This document shows, one piece after another, positions 1 to 7,854 of a DNA stretch of 64,000 nt (the stretch's first letter is position 1; every line of letters begins with the position of its first letter). Under the pieces are notes generated by a model. That model was given only the letters and a program-made list of their open reading frames with translations, did not search any database and was not told the DNA's origin. The stretch spans positions 1-64,000 of the forward strand of contig JAZQQZ010000035.1 in assembly GCA_045629305.1 (NCBI GenBank). Direction: 5' to 3'. The translations under genes and the position numbers were made by a program. This stretch comes from UBA1227 sp045629305. Lineage in GTDB: Bacteria; Bacillota; Clostridia; Oscillospirales; Acutalibacteraceae.

Positions 1-80
1 TACAAGGTTGATAGGCAGCATGTGTAAGCATGGTGACATGTTCAGCTAGGCTGTACTAATAGGTCGAGGGCTTGTCTATT
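1..80 (+). rRNA. 3' end of 23S ribosomal RNA (partial)
   Basis: The first ~80 bases match the conserved 3' tail of bacterial 23S rRNA, including the GGTTGATAGGC stretch and the ACTAATAGGTCGAGGGCTTG end. The 5' part lies outside the window. The exact mature end is estimated. About 60 nt of spacer follow, then a terminator; no 5S rRNA gene or tRNA is seen after it. Confidence 0.95.
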
Positions 81-143
81 GGACACAGGAATTGCTTGTG
101 TATTTGCCCTTAATGTTCTTTGTTCAGTTTTGAAGGTGCAAAA

Positions 144-172
144 GAGAGTAGCTATTGCTACTCTCTTTTTTT
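144..172 (+). terminator. Intrinsic terminator of the rRNA operon
   Basis: A perfect 9-bp stem (GAGAGTAGC / GCTACTCTC, loop TATT) is followed by seven T. It closes the rRNA transcript directly behind the 23S spacer. Confidence 0.95.
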
Positions 173-195
173 ATGCCTTTTGACAAGTAGACGGC

Positions 196-224
196 TTTAC
201 AAACTACTATATAATGTATATAAT
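196..224 (+). promoter_or_regulatory. Vegetative promoter for the glucosaminidase gene
   Basis: TTTACA (196-201), a 17-nt spacer and TATAAT (219-224) form a near-consensus sigma-A-type promoter about 55 nt upstream of the TTG start at 279. Confidence 0.75.
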
Positions 225-278
225 AAGATATGTATATTCTATTTATAGTGGATTAATATGTTCGGAGGTGAAAGCGAT

Positions 279-2273
279 TTGAAAAGATATATAAGAATCA
301 TTGTATCTATTTTACTTGTAATCCTTGTCGCTTTACCTCTTGGACTTGTGAGTGCAAGTGCCAGAACAGTGGATACCGCATATATTGAAACGCTGAAGAA
401 AGCAGGTTTCCCAGAAGATTATGCGGAGAAACTTGAAGTGCTTCATTCAGAGCATCCGAAGTGGACATTTACCCCACTTAAAGTTGGTGCTGATTTTGAT
501 ACAGCGGTAGCGCAGGAGAGCAGGGAGGGATACTCACTGCTGGCTGCAGATTCCGCATATACATTGCTTCTGTCTAAGAGAAACGATGGATATATTTTCA
601 CAGATGGCAAATATGCTGAGGCGTCTGATCTTGCGATTTCGTACTTCATGGACCCAAGAAATTTCCTTCTATATGATAGAGAAATGTTCCAGTTCCTTGA
701 TCTTCGTTATCCAACAGGAATTACGGATGCTAATCTTATAAAAACGGTCAAGAGCCTCATCACTTCGATGGAAAAGAGCAGCGAAGTGAAGCTCCTTGAC
801 GCGACAGACCCAAGCACCAATGTAACTTACGCAGAGGACATTGTCACCCTATGTAAGACGAACAATTTGAACCCGTATTACATCGTATCGAAGATATATC
901 AAGAGGTGGGTACGAGTGGGTCCGGAACGGCAGTTTCGGGCAAGTCTTTTACGTATAACGGCACGAAGTACCCAGCTGGATATTACAACTACTTCAATAT
1001 AGGGGCAACCTCAGGAAGTGGAGCCGTATATAAGGGGCTTAAATATGCGTATGACAAGGGTTGGAATACGCGATATAAGTCAATTAAAGGTGGCATTGAA
1101 TTTATAGCAAAGAACTATACTGGCAAGGGCCAATATAACTCATATCTCACGAAGTTCAATGTCAATCCAGATGGCTCATATCCGATGTATTCACATCAAT
1201 ATATGACCAATTTGGTAGACCCTGCATCCTCAGCATCTACGATGTTTAAGGGATATAAAGATGCAGGAATTATTGATAGTGTTGAGATGAATTTCGTGAT
1301 TCCGGTATATAACAATATGCCGACATTTAAGATGACATCTTTGAAACTCAACGATTCAAGTAATTCAATAACTGGAACACTTAGTAGTTTCACTATTCGA
1401 GAAGAAAATTCACCGTCCGCTGCAACAATTACGACCCTTTCTAAGGGCGCAAAGATGACAATCCTTGATAGGCAGCGCACGGTTGGAATGAGAGATACAA
1501 CCGGTAATACATCACGTGGCGTTAACTGGTCACAAGTACAGAAACCGTTCTGGTATAAAGTACAGTACAGCAGTGGAAAGATTGGCTGGACGATGTATGA
1601 AAATGCCGATGTTAAGACAACTGTAACGATGAAACTTGGCGCTACGAGGACCTTCGGATATACGTTGTCTACAAGCGTTTCTAATACTGTAAGATTCGAA
1701 TCGATAGATGAGACGATAGTCTCGATCGATTCGAAGACCGGTAAGGCGGTAGCAAAGAAGGCAGGCACAACAGTGGTGCTCGCCTACACCGCCACCGGCA
1801 GTATGGATTATATAAATGTAACAGTCGAAAATGAGCAGGCTCCTACCGTTCCAACGGCTATTACATCCAAGACTTATACGGTTAATTCTTCCACTAAGAT
1901 AATCAGTAAGATTGTTGAAGGAACGACTGTATCTAAGTTCTTATCGGGAATAAACGAGAGCGCGTTTGTCAAGGTATACAATGGCAGCAAAGAGCTCGGA
2001 ACTTCCGAAAAACTTGCAACTGGATATACGGTTGCAATCCTTGATGGAAGCAAAAAAGTTGCAACATATACACTTGCAGTTCGCGGCGACATTCAACTTA
2101 AGAATGGAGTTGGCGATGGCAAGGTGGGAATCACAGATTTGCTTTCAGTTCGCGACATTCTTCTTGGCGCAGAAAAATTGACAGATGTTAAGAAATTGGC
2201 TGCAGATGTCAATGGAGATGGAAAGGTTTCCATCACAGACTTATTATCAGTAAGAGATATTCTTTTAGGATAA
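279..2273 (+). CDS. Secreted N-acetylglucosaminidase-like peptidoglycan hydrolase with C-terminal dockerin
   Basis: The start is taken as TTG 279, because the upstream ATG at 258 would place the strong GGAGGTG site (264-270) inside the gene. The product is 664 aa with an N-terminal signal peptide (~1-29). Residues ~180-310 resemble the glucosaminidase domain of clostridial autolysins, with a YQE triplet as the likely catalytic glutamate region (E209) and the YNYFNIGA motif. An SH3-like stretch (~365-450) and a BIG2-like stretch (~455-525) follow. The last ~55 residues are a type-I dockerin: two repeats with DGKVGITDLLSVRDILLG-like calcium loops. Dockerins bind cohesins, and the next gene encodes one. 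The protein probably trims wall glycan while docked on the cell surface. Domain assignments come from motif recognition; catalysis is inferred. Confidence 0.85.
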   Translation: MKRYIRIIVSILLVILVALPLGLVSASARTVDTAYIETLKKAGFPEDYAEKLEVLHSEHPKWTFTPLKVGADFDTAVAQESREGYSLLAADSAYTLLLSKRNDGYIFTDGKYAEASDLAISYFMDPRNFLLYDREMFQFLDLRYPTGITDANLIKTVKSLITSMEKSSEVKLLDATDPSTNVTYAEDIVTLCKTNNLNPYYIVSKIYQEVGTSGSGTAVSGKSFTYNGTKYPAGYYNYFNIGATSGSGAVYKGLKYAYDKGWNTRYKSIKGGIEFIAKNYTGKGQYNSYLTKFNVNPDGSYPMYSHQYMTNLVDPASSASTMFKGYKDAGIIDSVEMNFVIPVYNNMPTFKMTSLKLNDSSNSITGTLSSFTIREENSPSAATITTLSKGAKMTILDRQRTVGMRDTTGNTSRGVNWSQVQKPFWYKVQYSSGKIGWTMYENADVKTTVTMKLGATRTFGYTLSTSVSNTVRFESIDETIVSIDSKTGKAVAKKAGTTVVLAYTATGSMDYINVTVENEQAPTVPTAITSKTYTVNSSTKIISKIVEGTTVSKFLSGINESAFVKVYNGSKELGTSEKLATGYTVAILDGSKKVATYTLAVRGDIQLKNGVGDGKVGITDLLSVRDILLGAEKLTDVKKLAADVNGDGKVSITDLLSVRDILLG

Positions 2274-2285
2274 GGAGAACAAAAC

Positions 2286-3833
2286 ATGAAAAAAATTGTT
2301 TCAATTCTTGCAACGGTAGCAATGATTATGATGCTCATTGTACCAATCTCTGCATCAGCAGAAAGTTCTACACTTACTGCTGACAAATCAACTGTAAGCC
2401 CAGGTAGTAAGGTTGTTGTTACATACAGAGTTCCTACTAAAGTACAGGGCGTTGAGCTTAGCCTTAGTTATGATTCAAACGTATTGAAACTCGATAGCAT
2501 GAAGAGCAAATGTGCACATCTTACCGCAACAGTATCAGGTACTAAGATCGTCGCTTATGCTAATAGTGAAGCAGACAAAGAGAGCGGCAGAATTTTCGAA
2601 GCTACATTCACAGTAAAAGACAATGCTACTGTTGGATCAAGCACTAAAGTTTCTGTATCTGGTGATTGCGCAAAAGATGCATCTAATTCATTTAGTGGTG
2701 CTGCTTCTTGCACAATTAAAATTGGAGATAAGCAGTCGGACGAGTGCAGACTTGAAGCACTTGAGGTATCGGGCTATCAGTTATCTCCTTCTTTCTCAAA
2801 AGATAGGACTTCTTATACACTTGAGAACGTTGAGAATAACGTAACTACACTTAATGTAAAAGCTTCTGCAATGGATGCTGATGCCAAGGTAAGCATCAGC
2901 GGCAATAAGCTTTCAGTTGGCTATAACACAATCAAGGTTACAGTTACTGCTCCAAGTGGCAAGACTAAGACATATCAGATTTCAGTAGAGCGTAAGTCTG
3001 CAACTGCTGGTCAGGAAACGGGGGATGAAGAATCAACCTCTGCACAACTCGCTGATATCGTACCATCCGAAGGTCAGTTATCACCTGAGTTCCAACCTGC
3101 AGTATATGAGTATGTAGTATATGTTCCTTGTGAGACATATCAGATTGACCTTGTAGGTAAACGTGCTAATAAAAAGCATCAGACAGTAGAGGACTTAAAG
3201 GCAATATCACTTACAATCGGTGTAAATGAGTTAGTACTTAATGTATCAGCTGATGATGGAGCAACTGCAACTTATAAAGTTTATGTAGTTCGTATGGATA
3301 GATTCGGTGGTGCAGATACACTCGGTCTTCCAGCAAGCCTTATTAAAACAAATGAAGAGACTACTACAGAGCCAGTAACAGAAGAAGTTGTTGCAGAGGA
3401 TGAGAAGCCATCACTTGCAACTCCTATAGTTATAGCAGTAGTTGCTTTCGTATCAATTCTTATTGGATTCCTTATTGGCCTTATCGCTTTCAAGAAGGGC
3501 AACGGAGATGGTCCTGATGATAATGATTATGATAATTATGACGACTATGATGATTTTGGCGATTTAGATGGCTATAACGAAGGTATTATTGATGATTATG
3601 ATGAGTTCGTAGACATATCTTCGAGTATGGAACCAGAGGAAAAGCCTTCAAAGAAGCTTTCAAAGAGAGCAGCTAAAAAGGCAGAAAAAAACACCCCTCC
3701 AGAGGATAGATCCAAGGAGAGACAGAGATCTACAGTAAAGAAACAGCAGATAGATATTTCAATTGATGAAGAAGAACCAGGAAAGATTCATTATGTTGAT
3801 TATCAGTCATATATTGATGGTCTCGACAAGTAG
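2286..3833 (+). CDS. Membrane-anchored cohesin-domain surface protein with cadherin-like repeats
   Basis: The 515-aa product has a signal peptide (~1-25) and a cohesin-like domain (~28-147; the VxPGxxVxVxYRVP pattern and a VELSLSYD strand). Two cadherin-like beta-sandwich repeats follow (~153-236 and ~255-337), each with an LSPxFxxxxxxY signature. A Thr/Glu linker leads to one membrane segment (379-401) and a cytoplasmic tail that starts acidic (Asp/Tyr/Asn repeats, ~408-445) and ends basic. The gene lies 12 nt behind the dockerin enzyme, has a GGAG site, and is followed by a terminator, so the two form an operon. The likely role is to tether the dockerin protein to the outer membrane face. 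What the long charged tail does inside the cell is unknown. Confidence 0.8.
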   Translation: MKKIVSILATVAMIMMLIVPISASAESSTLTADKSTVSPGSKVVVTYRVPTKVQGVELSLSYDSNVLKLDSMKSKCAHLTATVSGTKIVAYANSEADKESGRIFEATFTVKDNATVGSSTKVSVSGDCAKDASNSFSGAASCTIKIGDKQSDECRLEALEVSGYQLSPSFSKDRTSYTLENVENNVTTLNVKASAMDADAKVSISGNKLSVGYNTIKVTVTAPSGKTKTYQISVERKSATAGQETGDEESTSAQLADIVPSEGQLSPEFQPAVYEYVVYVPCETYQIDLVGKRANKKHQTVEDLKAISLTIGVNELVLNVSADDGATATYKVYVVRMDRFGGADTLGLPASLIKTNEETTTEPVTEEVVAEDEKPSLATPIVIAVVAFVSILIGFLIGLIAFKKGNGDGPDDNDYDNYDDYDDFGDLDGYNEGIIDDYDEFVDISSSMEPEEKPSKKLSKRAAKKAEKNTPPEDRSKERQRSTVKKQQIDISIDEEEPGKIHYVDYQSYIDGLDK

Positions 3834-3865
3834 TCTATATTATTATTTTTAATAATACTTATATT

Positions 3866-3901
3866 GAGTGCTCCACAATATGTTGGGGCACTCATTTTTT
3901 A
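3866..3901 (+). terminator. Intrinsic terminator after the cohesin gene
   Basis: A 10-bp stem (GAGTGCTCCA / TGGGGCACTC, one G-T pair, 8-nt loop) is followed by a run of T. Confidence 0.92.
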
Positions 3902-3957
3902 TGTGCACAATGATACAAAAAAGCTTGTAAAATAAAGAAAAATTGGATGAAAAATGC

Positions 3958-3986
3958 TTGACGATAGGGTGGGGTTGTGGTAAACT
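3958..3986 (+). promoter_or_regulatory. Promoter of the rpmG-secE-nusG operon
   Basis: TTGACG (3958-3963), 17 nt, TAAACT (3981-3986). The resulting leader is about 130 nt long. Confidence 0.7.
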
Positions 3987-3991
3987 TCTTA

Positions 3992-4080
3992 TACCTCTTA
4001 ATGGAGGGTTCTTTTTTTGTGCCCATTTTTGAGCAAAAAGGGGCCATCCAAGCAAAAAGAGGGAGGCAAGCGCCCTCCCT
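3992..4080 (+). promoter_or_regulatory. Structured 5' leader of rpmG with tandem hairpins
   Basis: Three inverted repeats sit between the promoter and rpmG. The first is a short CCTC/GAGG hairpin followed by a T run (~3994-4018). The second is GCCC-ATTTTT / AAAAA-GGGC (4020-4044). The third is AGGGAGG / CCTCCCT (4058-4080). The first resembles a weak terminator. Transcription attenuation or a ribosomal-protein target is possible, but I recognise no named family. Confidence 0.4.
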
Positions 4081-4123
4081 ACGATGAGGGCAAATTTTAA
4101 TCCGGTTATATGGAGGTGCCGTT

Positions 4124-4273
4124 ATGAGAGTTAGAGTAACACTCGCCTGCACAGAGTGCAATCAGAGAAACTACAACACAATGAAAAACAAGAAGAACAC
4201 ACCTGACAGGCTTGAGATGAACAAGTATTGCAGATTCTGCAAGAAGCACACTCTTCACAGAGAGACTAAGTAA
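4124..4273 (+). CDS. rpmG: 50S ribosomal protein L33
   Basis: A 49-aa ORF begins at ATG 4124 behind a TGGAGGTG site. The product has the L33 pattern, with CTEC (C9, C12) and CRFC (C36, C39) forming a zinc ribbon and the ending KKHTLHRETK. This is the zinc-binding C+ form. Its stop codon abuts the GGAGGAA site of secE, giving the usual rpmG-secE-nusG order. Confidence 0.96.
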   Translation: MRVRVTLACTECNQRNYNTMKNKKNTPDRLEMNKYCRFCKKHTLHRETK

Positions 4274-4287
4274 GGAGGAAAGGCTTT

Positions 4288-4773
4288 ATGGCAAACAAAA
4301 AGAAGAAAAAGACCAATAAAGCTTCAAAACCTGAACAGACTAAAGCAAAGGCAGTAGAGACTAAAGAAGAAGTTGAAACTGCGGAGGCAGAAGTAGAAGA
4401 GGTCAAGGAAGAAGTTAAGGAAACTAAGGCCGCTGATACTAAAGCTAAGGAAACAAAGAATAGTGACGCAAAGGCTAAGGACAAGAAGAGCAAGGATACT
4501 AAAGCACAGGAAAAATCCGGTGCAGGTAAAGTATTCGGAAAGATCAAGCAGTTCTTCAAGGACGTTAAGTCTGAGAGCAAGAAGATCGTTTGGAGCTCAT
4601 GGTCCAACACAATCAAGGATACAGGCGTTGTACTCCTTGTAACTGTAATTATCGGTGCCGGCGTTTGGATTTGTGACCTTTTATTCCGTCAGCTTGTAGA
4701 ACTAGTTTATGCTAGTGCTGGTGCTGCAGACGCAGCAATGATAGCACTTCAGAATCTCACCACGCTTTTGTAA
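4288..4773 (+). CDS. secE: Preprotein translocase subunit SecE with long charged N-terminal extension
   Basis: The last ~80 residues are a standard single-span SecE: an amphipathic KIKQFFKDVKSESKKIVW segment, then a membrane helix at ~111-132. SecE clamps SecY in the Sec translocon. The product is 161 aa, whereas minimal Gram-positive SecE is about 60. The extra ~80 N-terminal residues are almost entirely Lys, Glu, Ala, Thr and Asp and are probably disordered and cytosolic. Start ATG 4288 lies 10 nt after a GGAGGAA site. nusG follows 14 nt downstream, so identity is secure. The function of the extension is unknown. Confidence 0.93.
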   Translation: MANKKKKKTNKASKPEQTKAKAVETKEEVETAEAEVEEVKEEVKETKAADTKAKETKNSDAKAKDKKSKDTKAQEKSGAGKVFGKIKQFFKDVKSESKKIVWSSWSNTIKDTGVVLLVTVIIGAGVWICDLLFRQLVELVYASAGAADAAMIALQNLTTLL

Positions 4774-4787
4774 TGGAGGAGTTCTAA

Positions 4788-5345
4788 ATGGCAGGAATTT
4801 CTAAGTGGTATGTAATACACACATATTCAGGTTATGAGAACAAGGTAAAAGACAACATCGAGAAGGTCGTTGCTAATAGAAATATGCAGGACCAGATTCT
4901 TGAGGTTAAAGTTCCAACTGAGATCGTAACTGAGATAAAGGAAAACGGCGAATCAAAAGAAGTTGAGCGCAAGATTTTCCCAGGTTATGTACTTGTAAAG
5001 CTTGCAGTACTTGAAGTTAAAGATGAACTTACAATGTCTGACGATGCTTGGTATGTAATCCGTAACACTCGTGGTGTTACAGGTTTCGTTGGCCCAGAGA
5101 GCAAACCGGTTCCTCTCACAGAGGCAGAGGTTGCCGCTCTTGGAGTTGAGAAGAAGATTGTAGAGGTTAATTACAACATTGGCGATTTCGTCAATATCAT
5201 TGATGGACCTCTTGCAGAATTCTCAGGTATAGTTGAAGAACTTGATATCGAAAAGAACTATGTTCGTGTCAAGATCTCAATGTTCGGTAGAGAGACACCA
5301 GTTGATTTCGAACTCAACCAGGTAGAACTTGCCGTAGAAAACTAA
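4788..5345 (+). CDS. nusG: Transcription termination/antitermination protein NusG
   Basis: The 185-aa product has the NGN domain (KWYVIHTYSGYENKVK at the start; FPGYVLVKL; WYVIRNTRGVTGFVG) and a C-terminal KOW domain (IGDFVNIIDGPLAEFSG). It binds RNA polymerase to modulate pausing and Rho- or ribosome-coupled elongation. The order secE-nusG-rplK-rplA is classic. The ribosome-binding site is TGGAGG, 7 nt before the ATG. Confidence 0.97.
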   Translation: MAGISKWYVIHTYSGYENKVKDNIEKVVANRNMQDQILEVKVPTEIVTEIKENGESKEVERKIFPGYVLVKLAVLEVKDELTMSDDAWYVIRNTRGVTGFVGPESKPVPLTEAEVAALGVEKKIVEVNYNIGDFVNIIDGPLAEFSGIVEELDIEKNYVRVKISMFGRETPVDFELNQVELAVEN

Positions 5346-5355
5346 TTTTTAATTT

Positions 5356-5434
5356 GGTAATTAGTGCTTTGCACTTTTTTACGAAGACGTTTGTCTTCAG
5401 TGGGAGGAATACCTCGCGTATTCCGCCAATTACC
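5356..5434 (+). repeat. 79-nt multi-hairpin element before rplK (four-way junction or small repeat element)
   Basis: The outer arms GGTAATT (5356-5362) and AATTACC (5428-5434) enclose three hairpins: AGTGC-TTT-GCACT (5363-5375), GAAGAC-GTTT-GTCTTC (5383-5398) and GGAATAC-CTCGC-GTATTCC with flanking GG/CC pairs (5402-5427). T runs after the first hairpin could also terminate transcription. It could be an RNA control element of the L11-L1 operon or a MITE-like interspersed repeat. There is only one copy in this window. Confidence 0.5.
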
Positions 5435-5458
5435 ACAATATATTAAGGAGTGAAAAAA

Positions 5459-5884
5459 ATGGCTCAGAAAATCAAAGGTTTTATTAAACTTCAAATCCCA
5501 GCCGGACAGGCAACACCAGCACCTCCTGTAGGTCCTGCACTTGGTCAGTATGGTGTTAACATCATGGCTTTCACAAAGGATTTTAATGAGCGCACAAAGA
5601 ACGACATGGGTCTTATTATCCCAGTTGTTATCACAGTTTACGCAGACAACAGTTTCACATTCATCACAAAGACTCCTCCTGCAGCTGTTCTTATTAAGAA
5701 GGCTTGCGGTATTCAGAAGGCTTCTGGTGAACCAAACAAGAACAAAGTTGCAACAATCACTAGAGAACAGTGCCAGAAAATTGCAGAGCAGAAGATGGCT
5801 GACCTCAATGCTGCTTCAATCGAATCAGCTACATCAATGATCGCCGGAACAGCTCGCTCAATGGGTATCACTGTTGTTGATTAA
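5459..5884 (+). CDS. rplK: 50S ribosomal protein L11
   Basis: The 141-aa product begins MAQKIKGFIKLQIPAGQA and contains the proline-rich PAPPVGPALGQYGVNIM segment and the C-terminal rRNA-binding part ending GTARSMGITVVD. ATG 5459 is preferred over GTG 5450, because the AAGGAG site (5445-5450) would otherwise overlap the start and 141 aa is the family's normal length. L11 forms part of the GTPase-associated centre. rplA follows 19 nt later. Confidence 0.97.
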   Translation: MAQKIKGFIKLQIPAGQATPAPPVGPALGQYGVNIMAFTKDFNERTKNDMGLIIPVVITVYADNSFTFITKTPPAAVLIKKACGIQKASGEPNKNKVATITREQCQKIAEQKMADLNAASIESATSMIAGTARSMGITVVD

Positions 5885-5903
5885 TCTTGGGAGGTAAGTG
5901 AAA

Positions 5904-6614
5904 ATGAAACATGGTAAGAAATATGTTGACGCAGCAAAGCTCGTTGACAGAACTATAGTATATGATCCAAAAGATGCACTTGACCTTGCAGTAAAGACAG
6001 CAACAGCTAAGTTCGATGAGACAATTGAAGCTCATATCCGTCTTGGTGTTGACTCACGTCACGCTGATCAGCAGGTACGTGGTGCAGTAATTCTTCCTAA
6101 CGGAACTGGTAAAGATGTACGCGTAGCAGTTTTTGCTAAGGGTGACCAGGCAAAAGCAGCTGAGGCAGCAGGTGCTGACGTAGTTGGTGCTGATGACCTC
6201 GTAGCTCGTATCCAGAATGAAAACTTCCTTGACTTCGACGTTGCAATTGCAGCTCCTGACTGCATGGGTCTCGTTGGTCGTCTTGGTAAGGTTCTTGGTC
6301 CTCGTGGTCTTATGCCATCACCAAAGGCTGGTACAGTAACACCAGATGTTGGTAAGGCAGTTACAGAGGCTAAGGCAGGTAAGATTGAGTATCGTCTTGA
6401 TAAGACTAATATCATCCACTGCCCAATCGGTAAGGCATCATTTGGTGCTGATAAGCTTGCAGAGAACCTTGATGCTCTTATGGAAGCTATCGTTAAGGCT
6501 AAGCCAGCAGCACTTAAGGGTCAGTACATTAAGTCATGCTCAGTAGCATCAACAATGGGCCCTGGTGTTAAATTCGCTGCTAACAAGTATTTAGTAGCTC
6601 CAGCAGAGAAGTAA
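5904..6614 (+). CDS. rplA: 50S ribosomal protein L1
   Basis: The 236-aa product begins MKHGKKYVDAAKLVDR and has the L1 signature around DCMGLVGRLGKVLGPRGLMP and the ending STMGPGVKF. ATG 5904 is used rather than GTG 5898, given the GGAGGT site at 5890-5895. L1 builds the L1 stalk and in many bacteria represses its own L11-L1 message. Confidence 0.97.
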   Translation: MKHGKKYVDAAKLVDRTIVYDPKDALDLAVKTATAKFDETIEAHIRLGVDSRHADQQVRGAVILPNGTGKDVRVAVFAKGDQAKAAEAAGADVVGADDLVARIQNENFLDFDVAIAAPDCMGLVGRLGKVLGPRGLMPSPKAGTVTPDVGKAVTEAKAGKIEYRLDKTNIIHCPIGKASFGADKLAENLDALMEAIVKAKPAALKGQYIKSCSVASTMGPGVKFAANKYLVAPAEK

Positions 6615-6621
6615 TTTGTAC

Positions 6622-6650
6622 TTGACATAGGGTTTACCCTATGATAGTAT
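6622..6650 (+). promoter_or_regulatory. Promoter of rplJ-rplL
   Basis: TTGACA (6622-6627), 17 nt, TAGTAT (6645-6650), just after rplA. It gives rplJL their own transcript, starting with a leader. Confidence 0.85.
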
Positions 6651-6656
6651 ATTCGT

Positions 6657-6781
6657 GCTGTCCAACCTAAGACAGCAGGTGTCGAAAGACGTAACAGGCA
6701 TTGCCTTACCTGCCGAGGAATGACGTATTTGAACATTTATGTTTGTAATGCCCTTCCTCGTCATGTGAGGAAGGGCTTTTT
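6657..6781 (+). promoter_or_regulatory. L10(L12) leader RNA with terminator-like hairpin
   Basis: The leader before rplJ contains a folded region with paired CAGGTG/ACCTGC-type stretches (~6674-6725). It ends in a 10-bp GCCCTTCCTC / GAGGAAGGGC hairpin with T4 (6750-6780). Position and layout match the ribosomal L10 leader that binds the L10-L12 complex for feedback control. The family call rests on context and partial motif recall. Confidence 0.75.
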
Positions 6782-6804
6782 AATATTCATAGGAGGTGAA
6801 TATT

Positions 6805-7320
6805 TTGCCAAGCGCAAGCGTACTTGAACTTAAGAAACAGGCCGTAGTTGATCTTGCTGCTAAACTCAGCGGATCATGTGCAGGCGTACTCGTTGAATAC
6901 AGCGGAGTATCTGTTGCTGATGACACAAAGCTTCGTGCAGACCTTCGTGCAGAGAACGTAGAGTATAAGGTTATTAAGAACTCTATACTCAAGAGAGCAG
7001 CTGAAGAGGCTGGTCTTTCAGGTCTCGATGAAGTTCTTAACGGAACAACAGCTATCGCAATCAGTAATGAAGATCCAGTAGCTCCAGCAAGAATTTGTAA
7101 GAAATTCTCTGATTCTCATGATGGATTTAACATCAAGAGTGGTTACATGGATGGTGCAGTAGTAGATCTTGATACAATCAACAGTCTTGCTACACTTCCA
7201 TCAAAGGATGTTCTTCTTGCAACAGTTTGCAACGCATTCAATGCTCCTATCGCATCATTTGCCCGTGTTATTCAGGCAGTTGTTGATAAGAACGGTGAGG
7301 CAGCTCCAGCTGCAGAATAA
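6805..7320 (+). CDS. rplJ: 50S ribosomal protein L10
   Basis: The 171-aa product has the L10 N-terminal domain (LKKQAVVDLAAKLSGS; KVIKNSILKRAAEEAG) and a C-terminal helix that binds L7/L12 dimers. TTG 6805 is chosen because the AGGAGGTG site (6791-6798) overlaps the alternative GTG 6796. L10 anchors the stalk and should feed back on the leader upstream. Confidence 0.95.
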   Translation: MPSASVLELKKQAVVDLAAKLSGSCAGVLVEYSGVSVADDTKLRADLRAENVEYKVIKNSILKRAAEEAGLSGLDEVLNGTTAIAISNEDPVAPARICKKFSDSHDGFNIKSGYMDGAVVDLDTINSLATLPSKDVLLATVCNAFNAPIASFARVIQAVVDKNGEAAPAAE

Positions 7321-7359
7321 TTTAGTAATTTTAAATTTATAATTTTGGAGGAAAATAAA

Positions 7360-7740
7360 ATGGCTTCAGATAAAGTAACAGCTCTCCTTGAAGAGATCAA
7401 AACAATGTCAGTTCTTGAGCTTTCAGAGCTCGTACATGCAGTAGAAGAGGAATTCGGCGTATCAGCAGCAGCTGCAGTAGCAGTAGCTGGTCCAGCAGCA
7501 GGTGCAGGCGCAGCTGCAGCTGACGAGAAGTCAGAGTTCGATGTAGAGCTTACAGAAGTAGGCGCTGAGAAGATTAAGGTAATCAAGGCAGTTCGTGAGA
7601 TCACAGGTCTCGGTCTTGCTGAGGCAAAGGCTCTTGTTGATGGCGCTCCTAAGGTAATTAAGGAAGCTATGGGCAAGGACGATGCAGAAGCTGCTAAGGC
7701 TAAGCTCGAAGAAGTTGGCGCTAAGGTTACACTTAAGTAA
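7360..7740 (+). CDS. rplL: 50S ribosomal protein L7/L12
   Basis: The 126-aa product has an N-terminal dimerisation domain (VTALLEEIKTMSVLELSELV), an Ala/Gly hinge (~45-60) and the C-terminal factor-binding domain (KIKVIKAVREITGLGLAEAK). ATG 7360 follows GGAGGAAA. A terminator stands right behind it. rpoB, the usual next gene, is absent here and replaced by a transporter gene. Confidence 0.97.
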   Translation: MASDKVTALLEEIKTMSVLELSELVHAVEEEFGVSAAAAVAVAGPAAGAGAAAADEKSEFDVELTEVGAEKIKVIKAVREITGLGLAEAKALVDGAPKVIKEAMGKDDAEAAKAKLEEVGAKVTLK

Positions 7741-7758
7741 TTTAATTTACGCACAATG

Positions 7759-7790
7759 GGCAGTCCACAATGTGGACTGCCTTTTCTTTT
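7759..7790 (+). terminator. Intrinsic terminator after rplL
   Basis: GGCAGTCCA / TGGACTGCC hairpin followed by CTTTTCTTTT. Confidence 0.92.
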
Positions 7791-7812
7791 ATATGTATTT
7801 ATAATGTAATTG

Positions 7813-7821
7813 TGATATAAT
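7813..7821 (+). promoter_or_regulatory. Extended -10 promoter element for the amino-acid ABC transporter
   Basis: TGATATAAT (7813-7821) is an extended -10 box. No good -35 is visible at 17 nt. The first ORF starts 34 nt downstream. Confidence 0.55.
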
Positions 7822-7854
7822 GATTTTAATTAATTTATATTTAGGGGTATTTGC

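Noticed and set aside
1196..1768. 190-aa minus-strand ORF inside the glucosaminidase gene
   Set aside because: Mirror frame of a well-supported gene, no ribosome-binding site and no recognisable domain.
3892..4161. 89-aa minus-strand ORF across the rpmG leader
   Set aside because: Covers the promoter and leader and the start of rpmG; no ribosome-binding site.
5356..5434. Insertion sequence or CRISPR repeat
   Set aside because: Too short for a transposase and only one copy; kept as a structured element or possible small repeat.
6068..6415. 115-aa minus-strand ORF inside rplA
   Set aside because: Antisense shadow of L1; Arg/Pro-rich composition typical of non-coding frames.
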